The notes below the pieces were generated by a model. It saw nothing but the letters and a program-made list of their open reading frames with translations. It made no database searches and was not told where the DNA came from. Shown piece by piece: positions 38,913 through 49,147 of a DNA stretch of 64,000 nucleotides; the stretch's first letter is position 1; the number at the start of each line of letters is the position of its first letter. This DNA comes from a virus, in the IMG/VR virus record IMGVR_UViG_3300047369_000650, positions 1 through 64,000 of that record; one strand, written 5' to 3'. A program made the translations under genes and the position numbers.

Positions 38913-40280
38913 ATGTCGACAATTGTAACACAAAACTTTAAAAAGGAACTCATGATTGGGACCATTCGTAGTATTAATAACACTACGGAGAACTATTATA
39001 TTGGCGTGTCTCGGTCTAATTCATGGAATGCTGCAGATTCAGCACCAGCAGCTAAAGACAATGTTAGGATTCAAAATGAATTCCGAAACGGTCTTCAATC
39101 TATTCATAGAGTTGCAGCTGCTGCATTAGTTGTTCCTCGTAAATCTTGGACTACTGGATCCACGTATGTTGCATATGATGATAAAAAAGATTTAACCGAC
39201 TATGGTTCAGACTTTTTCTATGTTGCAAATAATAATCATGATGTTTATATTTGTTTAAGACAGGGAACAGATGCAACTGGCTCAGCGGTAGCTTCGACGG
39301 TTCAACCTACAGGTTCTAATAATGATCCATTTGAAACATCTGATGGATATGTTTGGAAATTTCTTTATACTATTAGTGCATTAGATGCTACTTTATTCAT
39401 GACTAACGATCATATGCCTATTGATCGTATTTTAGCCACAGATTCAAATTCTACTGGTAATGAAATAAAACAGTATGAAGTTCAGAGTGCTGCAAAGCCC
39501 GGGATGATCACATCATTTGAAGTAACAGCAGGTGGTTCTGGTTATACCAATCCATCAGTTAATATTAATGGTGTTAATTATCCAACACTTGTTGATTTTA
39601 CTTTAGATTCTCCTTCAGGAACAATTGTAAAAGCAGAATATAATCCTGATTCCTCAGGCACTACTTTAAATTATGTTCACGGATTAAGAGGAGCACAAAT
39701 CACTCTTACTGATTCTAATGGAACAAATGGCGAAGTGAGAGCTGTTATGTCCAGTGGATTAGGTATTGGTGGAGATGCATCTTCTGATCTTAAGTGTGGT
39801 TCTATGATGATTGGTGTAAGAGTTGATGGTAATACATCTGACTGGCTACTTAATCAAGATTATAGACAAATCGGTATTATTAGAGGAATTAAAGATTCTG
39901 CTCAAGGTACTCAGTGGAATAATCTTACTGGGGGTGCTTTACAATCTATGACTCTTGCGACACAAACAGTTGCATTTACAACAGATGAAGTTATTGTTGG
40001 TGCTACAAGTGGTGCAAAAGCATACGTTGATCAAACTAATGGTAATACAATTCTATTCCATCAAAATGATTCAACTGGTTATGTTGGATTTGTAGCAAGC
40101 GAAACTTTAACAGAAATGAGTGGACCAGGACAGGGTACTGTAGGCAATCCACTTATAGCATCAGAAGTTGACCCATTTACAGGTGAAATATTGTATATAG
40201 ATAATAGGTCTGCAGTAACTAGAGTTGCTAATCAGACAGAAGATATTAAAATAGTTATTCAATTGGATGAGTGTTCATGA
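38913..40280 (+). CDS. 8: Baseplate wedge protein gp8
   Basis: 455 residues. MSTIVTQNFKKELMIGTIRS, then YYIGVSRSNSWN and VRIQNEFRNGLQSIHRVAAA with DGYVWKFLYTISALD, match gp8. It is longer than T4 gp8 (334), with an inserted or added beta-rich C-terminal region (about 185-455; ITSFEVTAGGSGYTNPSVNI). gp8 is a dimeric wedge subunit bound to gp7. The stop overlaps the next start (ATGA). Confidence 0.88.
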   Translation: MSTIVTQNFKKELMIGTIRSINNTTENYYIGVSRSNSWNAADSAPAAKDNVRIQNEFRNGLQSIHRVAAAALVVPRKSWTTGSTYVAYDDKKDLTDYGSDFFYVANNNHDVYICLRQGTDATGSAVASTVQPTGSNNDPFETSDGYVWKFLYTISALDATLFMTNDHMPIDRILATDSNSTGNEIKQYEVQSAAKPGMITSFEVTAGGSGYTNPSVNINGVNYPTLVDFTLDSPSGTIVKAEYNPDSSGTTLNYVHGLRGAQITLTDSNGTNGEVRAVMSSGLGIGGDASSDLKCGSMMIGVRVDGNTSDWLLNQDYRQIGIIRGIKDSAQGTQWNNLTGGALQSMTLATQTVAFTTDEVIVGATSGAKAYVDQTNGNTILFHQNDSTGYVGFVASETLTEMSGPGQGTVGNPLIASEVDPFTGEILYIDNRSAVTRVANQTEDIKIVIQLDECS

Positions 40281-43200
40281 CCGTAAACTATACTAAAAAT
40301 TTAGAAACCCAAGTTTATAAAGACGACTTTGATCCCGATAAAGGGTTCCATAAAGTATTATTTAAAAGCGGTAAAGCACTTCAAAGTAGAGAATTGAATC
40401 AACTTCAATCTATTATACAAGAAGAAATTAAAAGACTTGGTACTAATCTTTTTAAAGAAGGTGCTTCACTTGAGTCTGCTGCTCTTACCTTTAATAATCG
40501 TTATAGGTATATTAAACTTAATACTGACCCAACTGATGCTACAACTCCTGGTGTTTCTTTACCTACAAATGTTTCTAATTTTAAAGATAAAGTTTTTATT
40601 GGACAACTTTCTGGAATTTCTGTAAAAGTTATTGAAATAGTAGAAGCTGATGGATCAGATCCAGCAACAATTTATGTTCAATATCTTGATACTCTAAATG
40701 GAACATCTGGAACAGAACCTGCTTCTGTATCCCCAGGCGAAGAATTACTTGAAAAAGACGGTTCTGTGGTATTGGTTGTTCAAACAACTAACACTACTGC
40801 AGATCCAGCAACTGGTTATGGTTTTAGAATTTCTGCTGGTCCAGCTTCATTCTTTGCTGAAGGCCATTTTGTCCATGCACCAAAACAAAGTCTTATTGTT
40901 GCAAAGTATTTTTCAAATCCAACTGCTACTATCGGGTTTAAACTTACACAGGTAGTTACTACAGCAGATGATGACGAATCGTTATATGATAATCAAGGAG
41001 ATTTGCCGAACTATACGGCTCCTGGTGCGGATAGATATACAATTAATTTAGAATTAGTAAATAAGAATACTATTCAAGCTGATGAGACATTTATCTATTA
41101 CGCTAAAATTGAACACGGGTTCCTTGTTGAAGCAGTTACTGGATACGAGCAATATAATAAAATTAATGATATTATGGCCGTACGAACGAAAGAAGAGTCT
41201 GGTAATTATACTGTAAAACCATTTAGACTTTCTTGGGATGAACATTCATCAGATAACACAAAACTATCTTTAGGTGTAAGTAGCGGTACAGCGTATGTAA
41301 ATGGTTATAGAGTAAGTAAAGCATCTGCTAGTACTTTAGATATACCAAGATCAACTACTACTATAACACAAGAAAATAAAGGCATCTCTGGAACATATGG
41401 TAATTATATACTAGTTGAAGCTGGTTTCTTCGGCGTTCCTGATGTAAATATTTTTGAACGAGTAGATATCAGTGACGATACTACAGGAACTGCCCCTTTT
41501 GGTGTTAACGATAAAATTGGTTCTTTAAGAATTAGAGGTATAGATCCTGGAGAGCCAGGATCAAATACATTTAAGGTATATGTGTTTGATATTGAAATGA
41601 ACGCCGGTAAAATATTTAATAGAGATGCTAGGGCAATCGGTTTAGATAGTGGAGCTTGTAGTTGTGAAAGACAAGAAATGAGACTTGTCAGATCAAATAA
41701 TAAAGTTATAATATATGAAACTCAAGCAAATGAGCTGTTCTTTAAAATACCAGGCAATAGACCAAGCGCAGTTTCAGATGTTTCTATGACTCTTGCAAAA
41801 AGATATAGAGGTACTGCTGCAGCAAATGGCTCGATGACAATAACTGCTTCAGCAGGAGAAGTATTTACAGATACCGCTAATTGGATTATTTCAGACCCAG
41901 GCGGAGCAACAGCAGGACAATCTCCTACATATGCTGGAGTTGGTACATCAAGTGTTACTATTACGGGTTTAGTTAGTTCTAAAAATGGAGGTACAATTGC
42001 TACAGGCTTTGATCAATTTGAAGTATATGCTTATACATTTAAAGGAGCTTGTAATGTTGCCTCTAAAACAAAAGTAACAACTACAGCACTTGCTACTTTT
42101 AACCCAAGTACGGGTGTCGCACAGCTACCCTATACTGATGTAATAGGCGTAGAAGAAATTAGAATATTGGCTTCTAACGGAAATCTTGTTACAGATAAGT
42201 TTGAAGTAGATGGCGGTCAAAGAGATAATTCATACCAGAAAGGTTCTATTACCATTAAACCTGGTAGAACAGTTACTGGTAATTTCCAGAATACAACTCT
42301 TCAGCTATTTGTTAAATTCTCTTATTTTGCTCATGGTTCTGGTGACTTTTTTGGACCTAGTTCTTACTCAACAATTGATTATCAAGATATTCCTAATTAT
42401 CAATTAGCAAACGGCCGCTATGTGGATTTAAAAAATTATCTTGATTTTAGATCATCAAAAGGAAGTAGTGGTACATATTCGACCACTGATGCCGAAATAT
42501 TTATTTTACCAAGACAAGGCTCAACTATTGTAGCTGATGTTTCATATTATCAGCCAAGATATGATAAGTTAGTTTTAACACAACAGGGCGAATTTAAATA
42601 TATTAAAGGAACCCCATCTTTAAATCCTAAGTTTCCTTCAATTCCTGATGGTGCTATGGAACTTCATAGAATTAGATTAAATGCTGGAACATTTGGTCCT
42701 GATGATTTAACATTCTCAATGCTTGATAACAAACGCTATACAATGAGAGATATTGGAAAGCTAGAGAAAAAGATTGATGATCTTGCAGAAGTAACATCTC
42801 TTACACTATTAGAAATGGATACTGCAAATATTGATGTATTAGACGAAGATAATAGGAATAGAACAAAATCAGGATTTATGGCGGACAATTTTGAGAATCA
42901 ATATTTCTCAGATATTACACATCCAGGGTATTCAGCAGCTATTGATCCAAGAAATAAACTTATAAGACCAAGAGCAATTACAAATAACATTGGTCTTTAT
43001 TATGACTCAAATGCATCCACAAATACTATTATGAAAGGTGATAATGTATATACAACTTATAATACAACACCTTACATTGTTCAAGATATTGCATCATCGT
43101 CCATAAATGTCAATCCATATTTGAATTTATTTTACAATGGTGCTATGTCACTTTCCCCAGCATCTGATGACTGGTATGAAACTGATTATATCCCAGATAA

Positions 43201-45805
43201 AATTATTCCAGGTGGATCATTACTTAATACAGACTTGGCTCTTCAATGGGGTGATCATGAATGGAATTGGGGTGGCACTGATATTAATAATCTTAATGTT
43301 GGTGATGAACAATCTATTACTTCAGAGATTGCTAGAAATAATTGGAAAGAAAGAGTCGGATATCTTTGGAACAGAAAAACTACAACCGGAACAGATGTTA
43401 CAAGTGAAACCGTTGTTAATAGAGTTGTTGCTTCAGAAACAGTCAGAGAAGTTATTGATGATAGAGTTGTAGATGTTGCATTTATTCCGTTTATGAGGTC
43501 AAAGTTAGTGACTTTCCAAGCTGAAGGTCTTGCTCCTAATACTCAAGTATTTGCTTATTTTGATGGTAGGTCAGTTGCTAAATGGGTCAGACAAGAAGTA
43601 TTTAGTGGAGTTAATGTAACAAAGCAAACTGATGTAAGTAATCTTTATAAAGCTGCAACCGAATATCCTTTAACTGGTGGTAAGACAAAATTATATACTG
43701 ATGGCCAAGGTAAAATTCAAGGTGCATTCTTTATACCATCTTCTAATACAAGAACAGCAGGAACAACAAACTTTAGAACAGGTGATATTGAATTTACTTT
43801 ATTAGATATTACTGAGTTTAATAAAAAGAATGCAAGCTGTGCCGCTTCAGCAATCTTTAGTTCTACTGGTACTCTTACTACAAGACAGGAAGATGTTTTA
43901 TCTACACGTCTTCTTCACATTGTTGGAACAAGTACCACATCAACAGAAACAATTAATGTATCATCATCTGGCGGAGGCGGCGGAATAGATATTCTTGGTG
44001 CAGTTAATACTGTGGCTGGAGGTATTGCAACAGGAATCGGAGAGGTTCTTCAAGGAGATTTAATTGGCGGTGTTTCATCCGCTGTAGGTGGTGTGGCAAA
44101 TGCTGCTGGAGATTTAATTAGTGATACTGTAGATGTTGTTGGGGATGTATTTAACTTTGTAAAAGATATTTGTTTCTTTGATCCTATTGCACAGTCTTTC
44201 CTAGTCACAGAAGCAAATGGAGTATTCTTAACAGAAGTTGGTTTATTCTTCGCTAAGAAAGACACAAGTGAGCAACCGTTTCCAGTAACTATACAAATCA
44301 GACCTACCGTAAACGGACATCCATCTTCTGATCTTTCGCTTCCCGGATCTATTGTTACTATTCCAGCAAGTGATGTTGTTGTTTCAACAGATGCTTCAGC
44401 AGAAACAAAAGCAGTATTTAAAGAGCCAGTATATTTAAAACCATTTACCGAATATGCGATTGTAGTGATTTCTAATAGTGATGCATATGAAGCATATATT
44501 TCAAAAATGGGTGAGTTTAAATTAGGTTCTACAACCGAAAAAATTAATACTCAGCCATATCTTGGTTCGTTCTTTAAATCTCAAAACAATAGAACATGGG
44601 AACCAGATCAAATGTCTGATCTTAAGTTCACATTATATAAAGCTGAGTTTAATGCAAATCTTACAACTAAGGCAATATTTAAAAATGTTGCAGTTCCAAG
44701 AAAGATTCTTCAGAGTGATCCAGTAGAATTATTCTTTAAAGATAGTTCAGATTTCTCTGATGTATATATTAGAAGCCCTCTTCATGGTTTATATGCTGGA
44801 GACACTGTTAATTTAAATGGTATTATTGGAACACCAGTAGATAGTGATTTAAATAATAATCCATATACTGTTACTGAAGTTGATCCTACAGGATTTGTAA
44901 TTACAGTTCCAACTCTTACTTCGCCAGCTCCATATTATAATTCTGTAACTGGTGGTAATGCCGTAACTGTCGAACAAGCTTATAATTATAGTACAATTTG
45001 GCCATCTGTGCAATCAATCGAGCCGCCATCAACTAGATTAGATTATAATATTAAAATGGCAGCAGGTAAATCATATGCCGATAATAGTTCTAATGCTATT
45101 AATAATGCAGATATTTTAGATACCGTAGCTACAGTAGTTGCACCTAATCAAGATAATGAGCTTGGTATTATGAAAAGAGTATCACCTCCATCCAAGCTTG
45201 CAACATCTATGGTACTAGAAGCGGAAATGAAATCAAGTAATGTTTATGTAACACCAGTTATTGATCTTCAAAGAACATCAGCAACTCTTATTACAAATCT
45301 TATTGATAATCCAAGTAATGTTCAGAGTACAACACAGAATAGACCCATTGAATGGTCTCACGCTTTAGATAGTGATACCGTAAATGATATTATGGGCACG
45401 ACTAATTATACAGCTTACTACGATCCTCTATTTGGTGAAACAAGAGAGAATGGCCCTGCTTCTGCAAAACATATTACTAAGCCTGTGCGTCTAGCAGCTT
45501 CTGCTGTAGGACTAAAAATTATTATGGGTGCTAATAGACCATCTGATACATTTATTGATATGTATTATAGAGCATCAAAAGCTGATACACTTGTTGGAAC
45601 AACTTGGACAAGAATTGACTCAGAAAAACCAGTTCAAACCGATGACGATACAAGTATCTTTAGAGAGTATCGCTATTTAGTTGGCTCTGTTGATGGAACT
45701 AGTGATGAATTTACACAGTTTCAATTAAAAATTGTTCTAAGGTCTACTAACCAAATTAAAGTGCCTAAATTAAATGATTTAAGAGTGATTGCACTAGGAG
45801 ACTAG
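40277..45805 (+). CDS. Very large gp10-like baseplate/fibre-attachment protein (DUF4815)
   Basis: 1,842 residues from ATG 40277; the GTG at 40271 is rejected. The N-terminus, DDFDPDKGFHKVLFKSGKAL and SRELNQLQSIIQEEIKRLG, is the DUF4815/gp10-like signature of marine T4-like phages. Central beta-rich regions and a conserved block, CFFDPIAQSFLVTEANGVFL, TEVGLFFAKKD and VTIQIRPTVNGHPSSDL, follow. At about 1233 a GGGGG run leads into a glycine-zipper-like hydrophobic stretch of about 50 residues. It likely joins fibres to the wedge periphery as gp10 does in T4. Confidence 0.78.
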   Translation: MTVNYTKNLETQVYKDDFDPDKGFHKVLFKSGKALQSRELNQLQSIIQEEIKRLGTNLFKEGASLESAALTFNNRYRYIKLNTDPTDATTPGVSLPTNVSNFKDKVFIGQLSGISVKVIEIVEADGSDPATIYVQYLDTLNGTSGTEPASVSPGEELLEKDGSVVLVVQTTNTTADPATGYGFRISAGPASFFAEGHFVHAPKQSLIVAKYFSNPTATIGFKLTQVVTTADDDESLYDNQGDLPNYTAPGADRYTINLELVNKNTIQADETFIYYAKIEHGFLVEAVTGYEQYNKINDIMAVRTKEESGNYTVKPFRLSWDEHSSDNTKLSLGVSSGTAYVNGYRVSKASASTLDIPRSTTTITQENKGISGTYGNYILVEAGFFGVPDVNIFERVDISDDTTGTAPFGVNDKIGSLRIRGIDPGEPGSNTFKVYVFDIEMNAGKIFNRDARAIGLDSGACSCERQEMRLVRSNNKVIIYETQANELFFKIPGNRPSAVSDVSMTLAKRYRGTAAANGSMTITASAGEVFTDTANWIISDPGGATAGQSPTYAGVGTSSVTITGLVSSKNGGTIATGFDQFEVYAYTFKGACNVASKTKVTTTALATFNPSTGVAQLPYTDVIGVEEIRILASNGNLVTDKFEVDGGQRDNSYQKGSITIKPGRTVTGNFQNTTLQLFVKFSYFAHGSGDFFGPSSYSTIDYQDIPNYQLANGRYVDLKNYLDFRSSKGSSGTYSTTDAEIFILPRQGSTIVADVSYYQPRYDKLVLTQQGEFKYIKGTPSLNPKFPSIPDGAMELHRIRLNAGTFGPDDLTFSMLDNKRYTMRDIGKLEKKIDDLAEVTSLTLLEMDTANIDVLDEDNRNRTKSGFMADNFENQYFSDITHPGYSAAIDPRNKLIRPRAITNNIGLYYDSNASTNTIMKGDNVYTTYNTTPYIVQDIASSSINVNPYLNLFYNGAMSLSPASDDWYETDYIPDKIIPGGSLLNTDLALQWGDHEWNWGGTDINNLNVGDEQSITSEIARNNWKERVGYLWNRKTTTGTDVTSETVVNRVVASETVREVIDDRVVDVAFIPFMRSKLVTFQAEGLAPNTQVFAYFDGRSVAKWVRQEVFSGVNVTKQTDVSNLYKAATEYPLTGGKTKLYTDGQGKIQGAFFIPSSNTRTAGTTNFRTGDIEFTLLDITEFNKKNASCAASAIFSSTGTLTTRQEDVLSTRLLHIVGTSTTSTETINVSSSGGGGGIDILGAVNTVAGGIATGIGEVLQGDLIGGVSSAVGGVANAAGDLISDTVDVVGDVFNFVKDICFFDPIAQSFLVTEANGVFLTEVGLFFAKKDTSEQPFPVTIQIRPTVNGHPSSDLSLPGSIVTIPASDVVVSTDASAETKAVFKEPVYLKPFTEYAIVVISNSDAYEAYISKMGEFKLGSTTEKINTQPYLGSFFKSQNNRTWEPDQMSDLKFTLYKAEFNANLTTKAIFKNVAVPRKILQSDPVELFFKDSSDFSDVYIRSPLHGLYAGDTVNLNGIIGTPVDSDLNNNPYTVTEVDPTGFVITVPTLTSPAPYYNSVTGGNAVTVEQAYNYSTIWPSVQSIEPPSTRLDYNIKMAAGKSYADNSSNAINNADILDTVATVVAPNQDNELGIMKRVSPPSKLATSMVLEAEMKSSNVYVTPVIDLQRTSATLITNLIDNPSNVQSTTQNRPIEWSHALDSDTVNDIMGTTNYTAYYDPLFGETRENGPASAKHITKPVRLAASAVGLKIIMGANRPSDTFIDMYYRASKADTLVGTTWTRIDSEKPVQTDDDTSIFREYRYLVGSVDGTSDEFTQFQLKIVLRSTNQIKVPKLNDLRVIALGD

Positions 45806-45806
45806 A

Positions 45807-46025
45807 TTGGAAGATTATAGATATGCTAAAGTGGAAAACTATCCCGGCTATAAAAGAGATTTAGAAACTGGAGCAATAGTAAATACAGATGAAGAAGCCT
45901 TAATTAGATCAAGGCAAATATTGAAAAAGAAAAGAAAAGAAAAACAGGAATTAGCAAAATTAAAAGATGATGTTGCAGAAATTAAAGAACTGCTTTCAAC
46001 ACTTTTAAATAAAATAGGTGATTAA
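45807..46025 (+). CDS. Small coiled-coil protein (TTG start)
   Basis: 72 residues. The start is TTG 45807, since no in-frame ATG exists and AGGAG lies about 7 nt upstream. DYRYAKVENYPGYKRDLETG, then AIVNTD, opens a conserved small marine phage protein. The C-terminal half is a basic-then-acidic coiled coil (ILKKKRKEKQELAKLKDD, IKELLSTLLNKIG). TAATG overlap with the next gene. It may be a fibre-assembly or linker protein. Confidence 0.65.
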   Translation: MEDYRYAKVENYPGYKRDLETGAIVNTDEEALIRSRQILKKKRKEKQELAKLKDDVAEIKELLSTLLNKIGD

Positions 46026-47173
46026 TGGCAAGGCAAATATATGTAGACCTAAGTAACTCCATTGAAGCATGGAGACAGAAGACCAACTTGATGGGAGACT
46101 ACATCGGCGATTTAGATAATCTTGCCGCACCAGCACCCTATGATTCAAGTATTGTTTCAGCATTTAATTATTTAGATGCTACTGTATTAGATTCATCTGA
46201 GACAAGAAATCTTATTTCACTTGTAACATCTGGACCTAATGCTCTTGCTTCTTTATCATATAATAATGCTAACGGAGAATTTACTTTTATTACAAACCCT
46301 CTTACACCTAGTTTAGTGCCAGCTCTTCCTGCGGGTAAAATAACATCAGGTTCTTTTAATCCAGCAAGAATTCCTAATTTATCTGCAACTAAAATTACTT
46401 CAGATAAATTGGGACTGGCTCATGTTCCGGATTTACCTGCAAGTATTATCACATCAGGAATTTTAGATTCTAATAGAATACCTAACACTCGTGGCTCAAA
46501 GATTATAAGCGAATTACCTTTAGAGCATATTCCACCACTACCTATTGATGCTATGCCTCTTGAACTTGATTCTTTAGGTTTTGGATTTCCAACTGATCTT
46601 TATGGTTCTAATCCAGATGGTCCAGTTCTTCTTACTAATTTACAAACAATAAGTGGCAATAAAACATTTACTGGTGGCATAACAATGTCATCTAATCTTA
46701 CAATTAACGACCATGTTTTATCCGCAAGTAATAATAGTTTTAACATTGGCGAAAATACTAATAGATTTGCTACCATGTATGCTACAACCTTTAATGGTGT
46801 TGCAACTTCTTCACTATATGCTGACCTTGCGGAAAAATATACAACTCGTGAAGAATTAATTCCAGGTACCGCTGTTGCTGTTTCAAACAGCGAAGAATAT
46901 GAAGTTAGAGAAGCAACTATGTCAGATTATTGTATTGGTGTAATCTCTACCGAGCCAGCACTTATGATGAATAGTGAAGCCGAAGGTCAATATGTTGGTC
47001 TAAAAGGTCGTGTTCCAGTAAGAGTAAAAGGTCCCGTTAATAAAGGTCAAGCCGTTCATGCACTAGAAGACGGTGTAAGTACAACTCTTAAAACGACTGC
47101 TTTGGTTGGTATTGCTCTTGAAACAAATTTAGCTCAAGAAGAAAAGCTAGTTGAATGTGTTCTTAAAGTGTAA
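46025..47173 (+). CDS. Tail fibre-type structural protein with DLAEKY-type C-terminal domain
   Basis: 382 residues. The N-terminal anchor IEAWRQKTNLMGDYIGDLDN also occurs in the gene at 49148. The middle consists of short repeats with proline turns (LPAGKITSGSFNPARIPN, LPASIITSGILDSNRIPN). The C-terminal domain (about 265-382), ADLAEKYTTREELIPGTAVA, then GQYVGLKGRVPVRVKG, is common in marine phage fibres and resembles Peptidase_G2-like chaperone ends. It is probably a side-fibre or adhesin base. Confidence 0.68.
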   Translation: MARQIYVDLSNSIEAWRQKTNLMGDYIGDLDNLAAPAPYDSSIVSAFNYLDATVLDSSETRNLISLVTSGPNALASLSYNNANGEFTFITNPLTPSLVPALPAGKITSGSFNPARIPNLSATKITSDKLGLAHVPDLPASIITSGILDSNRIPNTRGSKIISELPLEHIPPLPIDAMPLELDSLGFGFPTDLYGSNPDGPVLLTNLQTISGNKTFTGGITMSSNLTINDHVLSASNNSFNIGENTNRFATMYATTFNGVATSSLYADLAEKYTTREELIPGTAVAVSNSEEYEVREATMSDYCIGVISTEPALMMNSEAEGQYVGLKGRVPVRVKGPVNKGQAVHALEDGVSTTLKTTALVGIALETNLAQEEKLVECVLKV

Positions 47174-47182
47174 GGATGTAAT

Positions 47183-49093
47183 ATGGTTGCTGGAAATGTA
47201 ATAGGAGCTTCAGGAGATTTAGTAGATGAACTTCCTATAATTACAAAATTTAAAGAACTATTTCACGATAAAGTTGTTTCGGAAATAGTTTGGTCTGGAG
47301 AAAATGGCCCTGATGTTCAGAGTGATCCTAATGTTGCAGCCGCTTTTGGTGCACCTCTTGAACTTACAGGACCAAAAGTTCTTAATTTAGGTACTAGAAG
47401 TAATGTAGAATTTATAGCTGTGGCAGGCGGCGGCGGAGGCGGTGCAGGTAGAGATAATGGCGGCCCGCATGCCGGGCCCAATGGTGAAGTATCTGGAAAA
47501 AATGGAACCAATACTAAATTTGAATTTAGGGCTGGATCAGCTGATGGAACTCTTATATCATCATATAACTTGGCTGGTGGTGAAGGCGGCACAAGTTGTA
47601 ATATTAGTTGGAGTCGAAAACCAAGACGAAAAGATTTACAAAATGCTTTAGATATTGTATCTTCAGATACAAATTATAATATTATAGGTGAAGGTGGTTT
47701 TACTGCTGAAAGAAGACGTGGAACTGATGCTACTGGCTTTGGTGCTGGTGGCGGAGGTGGAGGCGGCGATCAGCCATCACCTGCAATCAAAATAGGTTTT
47801 ATCACTATAGGTTTTGATGAATCTGGTAATGGCGGTAGCCGCGGTGTGGGTGGTGAATTTAAAGAAAAAAAAGAAGACTTTTCTGCATATGCAGGACAAA
47901 ATATATATTTGGTGATTACTCAAGTGGGCGCGGCTGGTGTAGGAGCTGATGGACAAAATGATGGGGGTAATGGTGCCCCAGGTGTTGTAATAATAAAAGA
48001 AGCAAAACCTACTTTAATACCCGAAAGCGGGCCTGTGTTTGACGAACAAGGATTAATCCAATCTTTACGGGGCGATGATCATCTCGGTTTAGGTTATAAA
48101 ATTGACGGAAATAAAATATTTGATGTATTTTTAAATGAAGCAAATAAATATACTGCTATTAGAAAATTAAAAGTTATAACTGCACGTGATGATGGTTCTG
48201 TATACAATGAAACACAGGTGGCTTATTTAGGTTCACAATTTATAACTAATATAGATATTACAACTTCAGCTTTAGTTGCAGATGAGAATAATTTAGATCC
48301 TTCTGAACTAAACGAAGACGAAAATATTATACAATATTTTAATAATTTATATTATGGTTGGACTCTTATAAGAAATGATCCTATTATAAATGGCATATTA
48401 GGGTTAGGATCAGACCCTCTACCAACATTTGATTCCAATACTGGATTATTTTCAACATCACCTACATCAGTAAAATTATATACAACAAGCCAATCTTGGA
48501 GACCAACAACTTTACAGAATGTTGCTCTTGTTACCGTAGGCGCAGGAGGTTCAGGCGGGCTCGGATCCCAAAGCTATGGTGGCGGCGGCGGCGGTGTTGC
48601 TATAAGAATACTTCAAGTTACACCTGGAGAAATCTATAATTTCAACATAGGTTCTGGAGGTGCAGCAGTAAATGGTGGAAGTAATGGTGTAAATGGTGGA
48701 AATACATCTATATCAGGAGGTGCCTTAAGTTCCACAGTGTTTGCCGGCGGCGGCCAAAGAGGTGAAGCAACAGGCGATGCCCCTACTAATGGTGGAACAT
48801 CTTCAGGTGGAGATTATAATATAGATGGTGGTAATGCCGCAGGGGCAGCCTCTGGAGAACAAACATCCGGCGGACCGGCTGGTGGTCCAGATGCTTCGAT
48901 ATCAGAAGTAAATGTTGTTCCTTCAATATTCACATCATCTTCAGATTTAACAAAACCTAATGGTGTTGCAATATGCGGAAGCGGTAAAGGCACATCCTCT
49001 TCCGGTGGTAACTTTGGTGGTGGCGGCGGAGCTGCTGCTAGTGGCTATACTGGTGCCGGATCTCAAGGTGTTATTGCAGTATTCTTTTTCTAG
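47183..49093 (+). CDS. Polyglycine-rich adhesin
   Basis: 636 residues with two glycine-rich domains. The first (about 75-275) contains VEFIAVAGGGGGGAG and GAGGGGGGGDQPS. The second (about 445-636) contains VTVGAGGSGGLGSQSYGGGG, VTPGEIYNFNIGSGG and GGGGGAAASGYTG. Between them is a conventional alpha/beta stretch (about 285-430). Glycine-rich segments of this kind form polyglycine-II sandwiches in receptor-binding adhesins such as gp38 of T2-like phages. Host recognition is inferred. Its Gly codons include many GGC, unlike the A/T-ending codons of neighbouring genes. Confidence 0.68.
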   Translation: MVAGNVIGASGDLVDELPIITKFKELFHDKVVSEIVWSGENGPDVQSDPNVAAAFGAPLELTGPKVLNLGTRSNVEFIAVAGGGGGGAGRDNGGPHAGPNGEVSGKNGTNTKFEFRAGSADGTLISSYNLAGGEGGTSCNISWSRKPRRKDLQNALDIVSSDTNYNIIGEGGFTAERRRGTDATGFGAGGGGGGGDQPSPAIKIGFITIGFDESGNGGSRGVGGEFKEKKEDFSAYAGQNIYLVITQVGAAGVGADGQNDGGNGAPGVVIIKEAKPTLIPESGPVFDEQGLIQSLRGDDHLGLGYKIDGNKIFDVFLNEANKYTAIRKLKVITARDDGSVYNETQVAYLGSQFITNIDITTSALVADENNLDPSELNEDENIIQYFNNLYYGWTLIRNDPIINGILGLGSDPLPTFDSNTGLFSTSPTSVKLYTTSQSWRPTTLQNVALVTVGAGGSGGLGSQSYGGGGGGVAIRILQVTPGEIYNFNIGSGGAAVNGGSNGVNGGNTSISGGALSSTVFAGGGQRGEATGDAPTNGGTSSGGDYNIDGGNAAGAASGEQTSGGPAGGPDASISEVNVVPSIFTSSSDLTKPNGVAICGSGKGTSSSGGNFGGGGGAAASGYTGAGSQGVIAVFFF

Positions 49094-49107
49094 TGTCTGA
49101 TAATTTG

Positions 49108-49115
49108 TATAAATA
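49108..49115 (+). promoter_or_regulatory. Late promoter before gene 49148
   Basis: An exact TATAAATA, 33 nt before the ATG and just after the stop of the polyglycine gene. TTAGAGATGG provides a ribosome site. Confidence 0.72.
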
Positions 49116-49147
49116 GTATTAATTAAAAATTTAGAGATGGTATAAAA

